Source of the DNA: Synaphobranchus kaupii
Lineage: Eukaryota; Chordata; Actinopteri; Anguilliformes; Synaphobranchidae
Direction: 5' to 3'
Assembly: GCA_029718625.1 (NCBI GenBank)
Contig: CM056376.1
Span: forward strand, 94,531,945-94,595,944
Length of the DNA: 64,000 nt
A program made the position numbers and the translations under genes. Below, in pieces: positions 42,958 to 56,000 of this stretch; position 1 is the stretch's first letter; every line of letters begins with the position of its first letter. Below the pieces are notes generated by a model. That model ran no database searches. It worked only from the letters and a program-made list of their open reading frames with translations, and was not told the DNA's origin.

Positions 42958-43345
42958 TTTAATGTTTGAGAAGAGGAACGCTGATCCTCCGACGCTCCTC
43001 CCCCTTCATCGGACGAGGAGAGAACCTGCGCTCGTCTCTGGACGGAGCGCTGCGGGAGAGGCGGAGCTCGCTGCGGCTGCGCGGGCTGGCTGCCTCCACT
43101 GCATACGGAGAGCGCGCAACGCCGGCGTGCTGGGCCGTCCGAGCCCGTGGGGACGACGGTCTGCACACGCGCAGGTCTGCTCGCAGGCGGACGCGGTGAG
43201 CAGAGGCGGCCCGGGAGATCCGCTGGCGCCCGGAAGGGGCCATGCGGGATGGGAGAGGGCGCTGACGGACAGTGTGAGATGGCTGGGGGTCTCCGTACAG
43301 CAGTCCCAAATTCCCAAAAAGGGCAAAAAAATTTAATAAAAATAA
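42958..43345. other. GC-rich block of unknown role
   Basis: About 350 bp is sharply GC- and CpG-rich between AT-rich flanks. Several frames on both strands are open because of composition. The - strand frame 43309-42959 is Arg/Ser-rich and ends RRRISVPLLKH. I see no splice sites or homologue that would make it an exon. It could be a CpG island or part of a long CECR2 3' UTR. Confidence 0.4.
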
Positions 43346-44315
43346 AGACCAAACCTCCAGACAACAGACAGGTACAACAGTAAATGAGTTCCTCCGTGGC
43401 AGGAATGATGCCCTTTACCAGTCCCCCAGCACAACTACAACAGACAGTGACGACAAACGGCCATTTGAGAAAGTGGAGAGCAACGTTTCACAGCACTATT
43501 CAGTAACACATTTACAAGCTCGCCCAGGAAGGGCGGTCAGGAAAAATCTGATTGGGGAGATGGCTGCTCAGCGAGAGCGAGAGAGATCGCTCTGTTCCTG
43601 CGTTCACTCTGTCCTCCTCTGTGCTCTTCTTCACTTCCCCTTTCTTCACCTGACAGAGCAAAAACAGGCAGAAACTGTGTCAGCAGATGGAAGCATACCT
43701 GTTGCTTGCATTTTTATGGTGAAGCTAGGAATGTCAGGGCTGAGATGAGATCGCTTCTTTCCCTCTCTCTCACCTAACCAGTCCTCACCTACACAACTCC
43801 CAGCATGCACGTCACACTCCCTGCTTACTGCTGGAGCCCCTTGGAGATGCCATGCACATGGCCTGCTGCCTGTAGTTACAAACAACAAAGCACAGCTTTC
43901 AGTATACAGCCACATCAACAATTCTTATCTGTATCCTTAAAGGGGAATTAAACTGAAAAACATTAACCTTATTTAACAGATCAAGGCGCAACTAATTAAG
44001 TCTCTCTTAGTGGCTGGCCAAAACAATTTCTGAACAGAGATATCCACAGGTAAAGGTGCAAATTTGACGTATACCTCTATCCCTCCTCATTTCTGAAAAA
44101 CTACAGTGCTGTCAAGTGGGCGGGTAAGTTGAATTTGGAGGTACTGCCCCCCCTGACCTCCCATGCCATGTGAAAGAGCCATTGGCCAAACTCACAGAGA
44201 GAGAGAGAAAGAGAGAGAGCGAGACAGAGAGAGAGAGGCGGGGAACCTGCTATTACCACTGTAAACAGTGTGCGAGCTTGCTCAGAGTCAAGCGTTCTTA
44301 GCTAAATTACAATTC

Positions 44316-44454
44316 CAGGGGGGTATTCCACAAAGCAGGATTATGGAATTCGCTGGATAACTGCACTGAGTAAAATCCGGAACAGCTCTTTTCACTTCAA
44401 TCCATGTTGCAGATTTGGGAGGGTTTTGGGTTTTACTAATGGAATGCCCCCCTG
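44316..44454. mobile_element. 139-bp MITE
   Basis: CAGGGGGGTATTCCA at the left end and TGGAATGCCCCCCTG at the right end are inverted repeats with one mismatch. No clear target duplication. Such ends are common in fish non-autonomous elements. It is nested in the 43941-45601 element. Confidence 0.65.
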
Positions 44455-44459
44455 TACCA

Positions 44460-44880
44460 TGGCTTCCAACGATTTTGTGGATCATACACTGGATGATGAC
44501 ACCTTCCCACAAATTTTACTGGAAGGTGGAAGGTTATGCTGAAGTCGTGAGGCGGCAGCTTCTTTAGCCAGAGCTGAACGTAACGACCCGGGACTGCCTA
44601 GGGTAGACGATGGCTGGTGGTGTATGTGTGGCAGCCCAACTGTGCCGCATTGGCAGCTGAAATGGAAAGCGTTTGCTGCAATGAGTGGGACCGGGTACAG
44701 TTTCATTTGTCATCTGTGGAGCAAGAAACAGATGAAGAGGGAAGAGTCTGTCTGACCTAAAGGGGTGCTGGCTCCGGGTGTCACACCCTGACTTTGAACA
44801 CCACATGCATAAGGGTGTTTTGGAGACATTCTTCTGGATCCCCAAAAATGAGAGACCCAGACCCAGTTAGAGGACTGGGA
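44460..44880 (+). pseudogene. P2X7 C-terminal-domain-like ORF, decayed
   Basis: Frame pieces in order: DDDTFPQILLEGG, DDGWWCMCG, then after a frame change NCAALAAEMESVCCNEWDRV, and later VSHPDFEHHMHKGVLETFFW. The order W-C-x-C-G ... M-E-x-V-C-C ... HPDF ... VL matches the cysteine-rich 'ballast' domain of P2X7 and of fish repeat proteins related to it. Stops and frame changes make it a pseudogene. It is part of the TTAA element around it. Confidence 0.55.
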
Positions 44881-45702
44881 GGAGAAATGAGTAAGTGTCA
44901 CAGACTTCTGGCAAGGCTAGCTAATTTGTTTTCACTAACGTTATACCAAAGTCGATAAATGACGGGCTGCATTTTCCCCGAGACTCCAGCCTAAAAGCGG
45001 TGACATTTTTTTCAGTAGAACTGTAGGTGCTAGCCTGCCAGCGAGTAACGTAACGTTAGCCTCTCTCAAAGAACCATTTCTAGTAAAGCCCCTCCGGTTT
45101 TACTCAGTGGCTGTGTCCGAATCAGAGCACTATCTACTGCGTCCTGTGTACTAGTATACTGTATACTGCTTACTGCGTATTGTTTAGTGACATTCAGTAT
45201 GCAAAACATATCCTCCATACTATTATCAACGAAAAGACGAAAATAAGTAGCCTATATGATCCGGGGATATTAAGAACACTCAATTTTCAGAATTGTCGCA
45301 TACTTAACAACTTTTTTAAAAAGTATACACAACTCGAGTAGTATACTCGATAGCAGGCAAGTGCGCAGATTCAGATGCCAGTGGGAGTGGCAACCTGTGA
45401 TTGGCGTTGTCTGACACCGCTGATAAACTAAGTGCCTGGCCGTTGTAGTTTACAGTAAAGCAGGTACCTGGAACATGCCCAATAGTTTGGGGCTATATCT
45501 CTGCTCTCACTACAGGTAAGAGAGCTGGCTGAGAGCTCATTTAAAATCTACTACTCTACAGCTACTCTTCCACAAATGGAACATGAACAGTGGAATTCCC
45601 TTTAAAGCATCAATGCCTTATTTACATTTACAGTCTTTTTCTATACCATGTGAATGTTGCTGTGTACATGCACTGCCATTTAACAGACCGGAGCTGCTTT
45701 TC

Positions 45703-48700
45703 TCACCCAGGGTGGAGGTAGTGTTCAGGAGCCAGGGCACGCTGCTGGACCGGCATGCCCTGGAAGTGACCGCTGGCCTGAGGGTGGCGGTACAATGCCA
45801 TGCGGGGCTGGCCGGGGTGGAAAGGCAGATGTGCGGGCCTCTGGAGGGCCTCCATTAGATGGGGGTGGGGCCGCTGGGGGGCGTAGTGGCCGCCCGAGTA
45901 GGGGTGGGCGGAGTAAGGAGGGCGGGGCATCATGCCACCCTGCTGCATGCCCGGGTGCACGGTGCGCGGGTCGTAGGGGAAGTTGGCGGCATGTGGGGGC
46001 GGGGCGGCGCGGGTGGCGTGCCGCGGCGTTGTGGCTGTCCAGGTCCAGGATCTCCTTGGGGCTGTCAGGCCGCTCAGCGTCCAGGTCCACCGGGGCTGGC
46101 TTCACCGGGCTGCCGGTCTCACGGGAATCAGCGGGGCCACAGTGCGGGCCCTCAGGGGGCAGGGGGCTGGGGGACAGCAGGCTGCCGCCAGAGCCCTCCG
46201 AGCCTTGGGGGGACATGCTGCTTTCCTTCAGCCGGCCGTTGACTCCAGCGCCGCCCACCGGCATGTACACATTGGAGGGGAGGCGAGGCTGATAGGGGCT
46301 CCTGTGCCACTCCTCTGCGGGGAAGCTGCCCCGCCCACCGCCCTGGGGCTGGGGGTAGTAGTGCGTCTGCTGGTACAGGGGGAACATATTGGAGTGGCCT
46401 TGAGGATTCTGAGAGGACATGTGATATGGGTATGCTGCCCCCTGCTGGTGGTAAGGGGAATAGCGGGCAGGGTTGTGGTGGGGGTTCACAGTCTGTGGCG
46501 GAGGCTGGGAGGGGTAGGGCTGGTGGTTCGGCGGGGGGCAGCGGCCGGGCCGATGGGTACGCCGTAGTGTGCGTGCGTTGGGCCGCCCATTCCAAACTGG
46601 CCCATGGCCCCGTTCTCTTGTCCCTGTATGTGGGGGGGCCCGGCTGATCCCCGGGGGCTGAAAGCCTGCTGTTTGTAGTGGCCATTGGTGGGGGTGGGCG
46701 AGGCCGCGGCCTTCATCATGTGACCGGGCTCCCTCCTGCTCACGGCCTCACTCGGCCTCTTGTCCCTGGGGCCTGGCTGGGCGGGGAGCAGGGGCAAGGG
46801 GTAACGAGGGGCCTGGGTGGACGGCGGGTACTGGCGGCTGCATGCCCGACTGGGCAGCCTGCAGCGTGCGGTGAAGTGCATTCTGGGAGAACTGCTGGTG
46901 CGAGGGCTGAGGGCCTCTCTCCGCCTCCCTGCCGCAGGTCTCCGAGCCCTGGGGGTGTCCCGGCCCGACCGTCTGCTCCTCCTTCTGCTTCTCCTGCGCC
47001 CTCCCCCATTCCGGGGCCGAGGGGCTCTGCACGCCTCCGCTCGGCCGGTTCGGGTGCTCCGTGGGGCTGGGGACCGAACGGCGCTCCTGTTCCGACGGTA
47101 CAGGCGTCACCCGGGCGGGCTGAATGCCTACTTTAGGCTCCAACGCTGTCAGTCCTGCTGAGGCCATGAATACAAGTCAGTGCATTCTGAAACAAATGAC
47201 TAATTAAAGCAATCACGATAGCATAAATCACACGTGGAATAAAGACTTGCAGGACGCCGCCATTGCGATAAGTTATGGAGTGTGCTGCATTTGAGGGGGG
47301 CTGCATTTGTGTATTTTCACAATTCTGTATACCTGTGGATGGTTTTATCCTTTTTGACCTGTGTTTCACTATTACTCCCTATATATAAATATTATGAATA
47401 TTTAACCTGTTTCACAGAGAGTATCATTAAAAGCTGTTAAAGAGAAGGGACTCTCATTGAGGTACAGTATGAACATAGCACACATACAATTTTTCTTAAC
47501 ACGTGATTTTAGTGTGAAATGAGCCAAAAAGGCGTCTCCAGAGCGCACCAGGAGGACCTCTCTCACCTTTGGACAGGGCGTCCTGCTGGAGGGGGGGCCG
47601 GGGGTCTACGGCGTTGTCTCTGGCGGGGCGCAGCAGCTGGATTTCAGGCGGGGGCAGCTGTTGGGCGTGGGCGGGAGCCGCGGTGGCCTGCGGGGGCTGC
47701 TGAAATTTGTGCTGAGGGAGGGGCAGGCGAGGGGGGCCCGCGGGGGGCCCGGACGAGGCGGAGAGCTGCTGCAGGGCGATCATTTCGGGGCTGTCCAGCA
47801 TGGAGGACAGATGCGGCCGGGCGTCTTGGAGGGGCACGGGGGGCCGGTGGGGCACGGAGCCGGGAGAGTTGACGGCGGTGGTGGTCCTGAACTGCTCGTT
47901 GGGAGGGCGGTACCCCACGGGCTGCTCTGACCAGGGTGGGGCTGGCCCGCGTCCCATGCCCGCGTTAAAGGGGTGCTGGCTTAGGTGGGTGCCCATTCCC
48001 AGGTCCTGCATAGCGGGCCCAGCCGCCCGCTCCTGCCCCTGGCTGTTCATGCCCGGCCACATGCCCGGCATGCCCACCCCGGGCGGGCGGAAGCGAGCGT
48101 AAGAGTTGTGCTGTGGCAGGACGCCCGGCCCGGGGTACCTGCTCCTGCCAGGGTGGGTGACCGGGCCCTCCGGGTGTTGTCGGGAGGGGTACATGTTCCC
48201 CTCTGGGGGTGGGGTGCAGAGGCCCCCGGACTGCAGGGCCACGGGGCGGGGCCCCAGTGAGGGGCCGTGGGTGGGGCCCATGTAGGGCTGCTGCTGCTGC
48301 TGGGGCTGTAGGCGGGTGTCTGGGCCACCAGGGAACCGGAGCCCAAGGTGATGACCGTCTCCAGCAGGCTAAAACAACAAGAGAAAAGAATTAGCCAGAA
48401 AAACACACACACAAAAACAAACAAACACACAGAAACACACGTATACATACAGTGCCTTGCGAAAGTATTCACCCCCCTTGGCATGTTTCCTATTTTGTTG
48501 CATTACAACCTGTAATTTAAATGGATTTTTATTTGGATTTTATGTAATGGCCTTACACAAAATAGTCCGAATTGGTGAAGTGAAATGGAAAAAAAAAAAA
48601 AAAGAAAACTTGTTTTAAAAAAAATAAAAAACTGAAAAGTGGTACGTGCATATGTATTCACCCCCTTTGCTTTAATGTATTTTTAAAGTATCATATTTAA

Positions 48701-49947
48701 TATTTGGTCGCATATCCTTTGCATGCTGTTACTTCCTGAAGTCTGTGACCCATCAACATCAAAAGACTCTCGATATCTTATTTTCAGGTACTGTTACAAG
48801 CGATACTATAACCTCTCTGCATTTGAATGGATCTCTATGGGAATTGGGGGGTGAGACTAGATTCAGATGTAAATTACGCTGGTACAGTATGGAACACATG
48901 ACTGGCTAAATGGCAGCAAGTCATCAAGGGTCTAAGGCAGGGGTGTCAAACTCCAGTCCTGGAGGGCCGCAGTGTCACAGGTATTTGTGGTTTCCTTTCA
49001 ATCAGCACCCAGTTAAAGCATTGAGAACAAGGTGTGTGGACTTCTTAGCCAATTAGTGACTTAAATTAATCACTTGTGCTTAAACGCACCAAAAACCAGC
49101 AGACACTGCGGCCCTCCAGGACCGGATCTTGACACCCCTGGTCTAAGGTATCAAACGAGCCCCAAACCATCACTCTGCGGCCACATATGGAGTAGATGTG
49201 GATGGATCACTTTAAGGGTTTCTTCTCCTGACTTTTTTCCCCATATAGTTTTATAGGAAAATGAGTCAGGAGAAATAACCCTTGCAGTGAGCCATCCACA
49301 TCTACTCCATATGTGGCCGCAGTGATGGTTTGGGGCTCGTTTGATACCTTAGACCCTTGATGACTTACTGCCATTTAGCCAGTCATGTGTTCCATACTGT
49401 ACCAGCGTAATTTACATCAGAATCTAGTCTCACCCCCCAATTCCCATAGAGATCCATTCAAATGCAGAGACGTTATAGTATCGCTTGTAACAGTACCTGA
49501 AAATAAGATATCGAGAGTCTTTTGATGTTGATGGGTCACAGACTTCAGGAAGTAACAGCATGCAAAGGATATGCGACCAAATATTAAATATGATACTTTA
49601 AAAATACATTAAAGCAAAGGGGGTGAATACATATGCACGTACCACTTTTCAGTTTTTTTATTTTTTATTTATTTTTTAAAGCAAGTTTTTATTTTTATTT
49701 CACTTCACCTATTTGGACTATTTTGTGTTGGTCAATTACATAAAATCCAAATAAAAATCTATTTAAATTACAGGTTGTACTGCAACAAAATAGGAAAAAT
49801 GCCTAGGGGGGTGAATACTTTCGCAAGGCACTGTACATACATAAAAACAGACATACACGCATACAAGCAGACACACAAACATAAAAAGACATACGCATAC
49901 AAACACACAGAGACACACACAAGTAAAAAAGACATACAGAGACACAC

Positions 49948-50003
<56 letters not shown>

Positions 50004-53000
50004 CAGATTGTAGTACAGACACAAATCAAGGGCAGAACAATGTAATGCAGCCCGTAAGCATACCTGCATGTTGAAGGTGTGTGGCATGGGCTGAGAGCTG
50101 GGCTCACCAGGCCTGGTGCCTGGCAGTCTCTGCCCATGGAAGGGGAGTCCTGGCCCCACAGTCAAGCGCTGCCCAAACACACCTTGCCCCGGAGCCACCT
50201 GGAGCTGCTGCAGAGCAACAATTCAAACAGAGAGAGGCACAGTACAGGTTAAACTACTGCACCAGTCGCTATTTCCCCCCTAAATGATTCACATACCAAA
50301 ATATTAGTCATAATAATCAAGTTAAAATTCAACTGGTGGAAGTGAAATTCCAGATGAACCGCTAAATGCATAGCGACACAAGCCACCTACACTGTATATG
50401 TGAGTGGATGGATCTCAGGATAACAGCACCTCTCCACTGGTGACTCACCGGCTGTGCTGGGTGGTAGAGGCTGGGCCGCATGTCCGTGCCAGGCTGGGGC
50501 CCGTTGGTGCGGTGGAAGGTGGGCGGAGTTGGGGTGGGTTTACGGCCGTCTTCATCCGGGTGGGCGCTGCCCTTGCCGGTCCCGGGGCCGTGGCGACGCG
50601 CGGCGAGCTCGGTTGCTCGGATCAGGCTGTCGGGCCCCGTCTGTCGCTGGCCGCGGCTACGCTTCTTCTCCTTCCGCTCGCGGTCGCGGTCCTCCCCGCT
50701 GACGTGGAACTCCTCGTCTGTGTCGCCCTCTTCTGACGGGAAGTGCTTGAGCAGGGCCTTGCTGAAGCAGCGCTCCAGCGACTCGGCCATCATGGTGTAC
50801 TCTGAACAGCACACACAAATGGAGCTCAGGGCCTGGTACCTTACACCGTACACACATGCAGGCAGGCAGGCAGGCAAACCCGCACACCTCACTCACGCAC
50901 ACCTCACTCACCATCCTACTTTACAAACACACGCACACACATCTCTGTTATTCAGCCAGAGCCAGTCCACTGATCAGGTCAGAGGGCCAAAGTTGACCTT
51001 TGACCTCTGTGCTCCTCCCACGGGAGGGCACTGAGACAGATGGATGGCTCCATTAAGAGAAGCAGGCTGGAATGTCCCGTCGCTGCAGGCCGCGGCCCAC
51101 TGGAGGACTGAACGCTCCATCACTCTCCATTAATCAAAGTCAAACCCCTAGTCCTTCTAAAGGTCTCCACCGAGCTGTCTCTTCATCTGTCTGTGTCTTA
51201 CTGAATACGAGCTCCATCTTCATGCATGCATGCATGTATGAAGATCAAAATCTATTTCCTAAAATTCCACTGCTGTCTTCTGAAGCACGCTGGTGGCTGA
51301 AGGATCTACTACCTTCACTTGCTGGTGTTGAGCTGTGCTCTCACAGTAGTACCAGAGAACTGGAATTGAATTATTTAATGCAATATTTTCTGTTTTTCTC
51401 CTTTGTCAACGGATCTGCTGGCGATACAGCCTAGATACCGAGCGCTGTAGGGTTCTGCTGTCGGGAGAGAAAAAACAAGGCCTTACCACTGTCCTCTCCG
51501 TTGTATTCCTGGCAGTTCTCAAACATGAGCTTCACGTCGGCCACAAACTCGTCCTTGGCGATGTACTCCCCTTCGTTCAGTTTCTTCTCGATGGTAGAGA
51601 GGTCCATTGGGGTCTGAGGAGAGAGAGCAGCGTACAATGGGCTATCAACCGTCAGGCAAGGCGTGGCGTTCCCAAAAACCTTGGGCTTCAACACAGTTCA
51701 GACACTGTGCTCTGCAGGACTGTATTCACACACCTGAGTGCACTCAACAAGGCAAAAGTCAACTAACGTCAGAAAACTTTCACAAACAAAATGTTCGGCA
51801 TGAACATTTGCTAACATTAGTCAAAAGGTTGAAAAGGTAGTGTGCAGTAAACAAAAATGGCTGCTGAGGGTGCGGGGGGGTACGGCGCAGAGTGAACAAG
51901 TAAAATTTTATAATCATTTTGCTACTATGATTAATTTCCTTCCCGTAGTTGCATCCATCTTAAGTAAATCAATGTAATTGGTGAAACAAAATAACAAAAC
52001 CTCAAATTTGAAATCAATCAACGATAACCGCGGCGAGAATGCCTTCATCCGCAGGTATCTTCCTTGGCGGTCCTTGATGTGCTCGGGGCATTCTTATTCC
52101 TCTATGCTCACCTGGATGATCTCGTTATAGTTGGGAGCGTAGGACTCGTCCACGGGCTCCATGAACGGCCAGGAGTCCTTGTGCGCCTTCAGGGCCTCCA
52201 GCACTGGGGAGGGGGTACAGAGGGGGGTCAGAACTCAGAAGAACAGTCTGTGCAGCAGCCAATCGCCTGCCACGCTGGGACGTGACATCATAATGACCGC
52301 TGACAGACACCGGTTCACAAACGCTCTCTCAACAACTAAATCTGAGTTTCTTTTCTCGGATCCTACCTTTGTACAAAGCCGTGTAGTCGTCGTCTATTTC
52401 ATAGCTGAAAGAATACAAGGAAACCACTTTACTGATGAGACATTGCGGAGCCTCTGGAGAGCCGCATTGGTGATATTATAGATGGCAGTGGGGTGAAAGG
52501 TGGCATTATGGATGACAGTGGGGTGGCGGTGGCATTATGGACGGCAGTGGGGTGGCGGGTGGCATTATGGACGGCAGTGGGGTGAAAGGTGGCATTATGG
52601 ATGGCAGTGGGGTGGCAGGTGGCATTATGGACGGCAGTGGGGTGAAAGGTGGCATTATGGATGACAGTGGGGTGGCGGGTGGCATTATGGATGGCAGTGG
52701 GGTGGCAGGTGGCATTATGGACAACAGTGGGGTGAAAGGTGGCATTATGGATGACAGTGGGGTGGCGGGTGGCATTATGGATGGCAGTGGGGTGAAAGGT
52801 GGCATTATAGACAGCAGTGGGGTTAAAGGTGGCATTATGGATGGCAGTGGGGTGGCAGGTGGCATTATGGACAACAGTGGGGTGAAAGGTGGCAGGTGAA
52901 AGGTGGCATTATGGACAGCAGTGGGGTGAAAGGTGGCATTATGGACAGCAGTGGGGTGAAAGGTGGCATTATAGACAGCACTGGGGTGAAAGGTGGCATT

Positions 53001-56000
53001 ATGGACGGCAGTGAGGTGAAAGGTGGCATTATGGACGGCAGTGGGGTGAAAGGTGGCATTATGGACGGCAGTGGGGTGAAAGGTGGCATTATGGACAGCA
53101 GTGGGGTGGCAGGTGGCATTATGGACGGCAGTGGGGTGGCAGGTGGCATTATGGACGGCAGTGGGGTGAAAGGTGGCATTATAGACAGCGGTGGGGTTAA
53201 AGGTGGCATTATAGACAGCGGTGGGGTTAAAGGTGGCATTATGGATGGCAGTGGGGTGAAAGGTGGCATTATGGACAGCAGTGGGATGAAAGGTGGCATT
53301 ATGGACAGCAGTGGGGTGAAAGGTGGCATTATAGACAGCAGTGGGGTGAAAGGTGGCATTATGGACAGCAGTGGGGTGGCAGGTGGCATTATGGACGGCA
53401 GTGGGGTGAAAGGTGGCATTATGGACGGCAGTGGGGTGAAAGGTGGCATTATGGACGGCAGTGGGGTGAAAGGTGGCATTATGGACGGCAGTGGGGTGAA
53501 AGGTGGCATTATGGACGGCAGTGGGGTGAAAGGTGGCATTATGGACGGCGGTGGGGTTAAAGGTGGCATTATGGATGGCAGTGGGGTGAAAGGTGGCATT
53601 ATGGACAGCACTGGGGTGAAAGGTGGCATTATGGACGGCAGTGGGGTGAAAGGTGGCATTATGGACGGCAGTGGGGTGAAAGGTGGCATTATGGACAGCA
53701 GTGGGGTGAAAGGTGGCATTATGGACAGCAGTGGGGTGGCAGGTGGCATTATGGACGGCAGTGGGGTGAAAGGTGGCATTATGGATGACAGTGGGGTGGC
53801 GGGTGGCATTATGGATGGCAGTGGGGTGGCAGGTGGCATTATGGACAACAGTGGGGTGAAAGGTGGCATTATGGACGGCAGTGGGGTGAAAGGTGGCATT
53901 ATAGACAGCGGTGGGGTTAAAGGTGGCATTATGGATGGCAGTGGGGTGAAAGGTGGCATTATGGACAGCACTGGGGTGAAAGGTGGCATTATGGACGGCA
54001 GTGGGGTGAAAGGTGGCATTATGGACGGCAGTGGGGTGAAAGGTGGCATTATGGACGGCAGTGGGGTGAAAGGTGGCATTATGGACGGCAGTGGGGTGAA
54101 AGGTGGCATTATGGACGGCAGTGGGGTGAAAGGTGGCATTATGGACGGCAGTGGGGTGAAAGGTGGCATTATGGACGGCAGTGGGGTGAAAGGTGGCATT
54201 ATGGACAGCAGTGGGATGAAAGGTGGCATTATGGACAGCAGTGGGGTGAAAGGTGGCATTATAGACAGCAGTGGGGTGGCAGGTGGCATTATGGACGGCA
54301 GTGGGGTGGCAGGTGGCATTATGGACGGCAGTGGGGTGAAAGGTGGCATTATAGACAGCGGTGGGGTGAAAGGTGGCATTATGGACAGCAGTGGGGTGAA
54401 AGGTGGCATTATAGACAGCAGTGGGGTTAAAGGTGGCATTATGGATGGCAGTGGGGTGGCGGGTGTCTGTGCGCTCAGAGGTTCTTACAACTCCTTGGTC
54501 CTGCGGGCCCGGCGAACAGGCGAGTGGGGCTCCAAGTGCAGCAGTTCGGGGGGCAGCTCCTTGCCCTGGGACAGAAGCCACGCCTTCTCCTCCCGCTGTT
54601 TCCGCCTCCTGGCGCGCTCTGGGCGAGAGAGCACACAGCACAATCAGTAACGCAGAACGCGGAAACGCACTCCTATTGCACAGCGGTTTTGAGCCACTCC
54701 TGGTCCAGGTTTCACACGGAGCAGGTTTGTGCACTCAGCCAGCTGGGGTGTACCACCCTGCACACAGTAAAACCTGGACTGGCTCAAAATGCTATGCATT
54801 AAGAGCGCGGCGTGTCCATCTCATAAAGCACACGCAAATAATACACTTTCAAGAACAATTCCTCCGACTGAGCTGCAATTCCTCTATTCTTCCAGAGCAC
54901 CTGTTACACGCAGCAACAGGCCGACCCGAATTGCGGAAAGGAAAGCTACCCCGCCCCTCCGCTGCCGTCACCGATTAAAAGCAACGGAACGCGCAAAGCG
55001 CACAGACTTCTTTACGCTCAGGCATTAAAAGGCTGTAAAGGCTACCCCCTGCTGCAAAGATTAAAGCTGTTTGAGGAAAGGATTCCGTAGAAACTACGCA
55101 CTGGAGACATACATAATACATTAATGAGAGTGCAGCAGCGATGCGCACAATCACTTGTTAATTAACCCATGACAGATGACATCACAGAGAGAGGAGGCTC
55201 GTGATTAACAGGGCTGAGGGACTCTGCTCCCAGCCCCGAGGACGACTCATCCGGAGATCAGCACCAGAGCAGCAGAGAGCTGAGTGATGCATTATTCACC
55301 AGTACAGCAATAAATCACCGGCTCAGGATTACCACGGACGTGCCCCTCCCCTCCACTCCCACTATACGTTTCTTCATTTCTTAAGTGAGCTAACATAAGC
55401 CATGCAGCTCAAGGCTCTACGCTAACATTTTTTCCAAGGAGCACAAATGTTCCCAATTTGAATATTTTAGAAGCACACAAATACATCCCAATTAGTAGAT
55501 GTGCTCCTAAATTAATTTTGCCGTTAGCGCACACATTTTTTAGGAGCATATGCCCCCAAACTGGGAGCACTGTAGAGCCCTGCAGCTGCATGTGAGTGAG
55601 ACTGCAAGTGATCCAAAATGGGCCCCAGGCCAGAGCTGTAGGCTTTGGGCCAACTGAACAGGGCACGGTTATGGTTCTGTTTTGGGTCTGAGGTGTGCAG
55701 CCCAATCACATTAACTGAAATGGGGCTGTTAAAGTGCTTTGACCCTTATGCCCCGCCCATCTCACCTTCCACTGCCCTGACCTGCTGAAGCCCCGCCCAT
55801 CTCACCCTCCACTGCCCTGACCTGCTGAAGCCCTGCCCATCTCACCCTCCACTGCCCTGACCTGCTGAAGCCCCGCCCATCTCACCCTCCACAGCTTTGA
55901 CCCTCTCCAGTTCCTCCTGCTCCCGCTCCTCCTGCAGTAGTCTCTCCTCCTCCTTGCGCTGCTCAGCGAGCAGCTTCTGCCTGTCGATCTCCTCCTCCCT

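Larger units (their letters stand above)
43941..45601. mobile_element. 1.66 kb TTAA-flanked Kolobok-like element
   Basis: The ends are AGGGGAATTAAACTG and, inverted, CAGTGGAATTCCCT, flanked by TTAA (43937-43940, 45602-45605). Inside are a (GA)n tract (about 44196-44238), a small nested MITE (44316-44454) and a decayed coding region (44460-44880) that resembles a P2X7 C-terminal domain. It lies just downstream of the CECR2 stop codon. Confidence 0.75.

Noticed and set aside
42924..43364. A separate Arg/Ser-rich - strand gene
   Set aside because: Several frames are open on both strands because of high GC. No splice sites or recognisable family. Reported only as a GC-rich block.
43500..43651. 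Extra terminal CECR2 exon (acceptor CTGTCAG, frame VKKGEVKKSTEEDRVNAG)
   Set aside because: Joining it to the donor-like site at 45708 gives an immediate stop in the CECR2 frame, so it would not add coding sequence. Evidence for splicing is lacking.
45725..48484. Many + strand open frames across 45.7-48.5 kb
   Set aside because: They are antisense shadows of GC-rich CECR2 exons. The - strand matches CECR2 motifs such as [13 protein letters not shown] and [14 protein letters not shown].
52487..54467. CRISPR-like regular 30-bp repeats
   Set aside because: Repeats are directly adjacent with no unique spacers, and the locus is vertebrate. It is a minisatellite.
52506..54734. Very long open frames on both strands (742, 584 and 524 codons) with 10-residue repeats
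   Set aside because: They are produced by a 30-bp minisatellite lying in a CECR2 intron. The translation is periodic on both strands and has no other domain. The real coding in this span is only exon 54489-54618.
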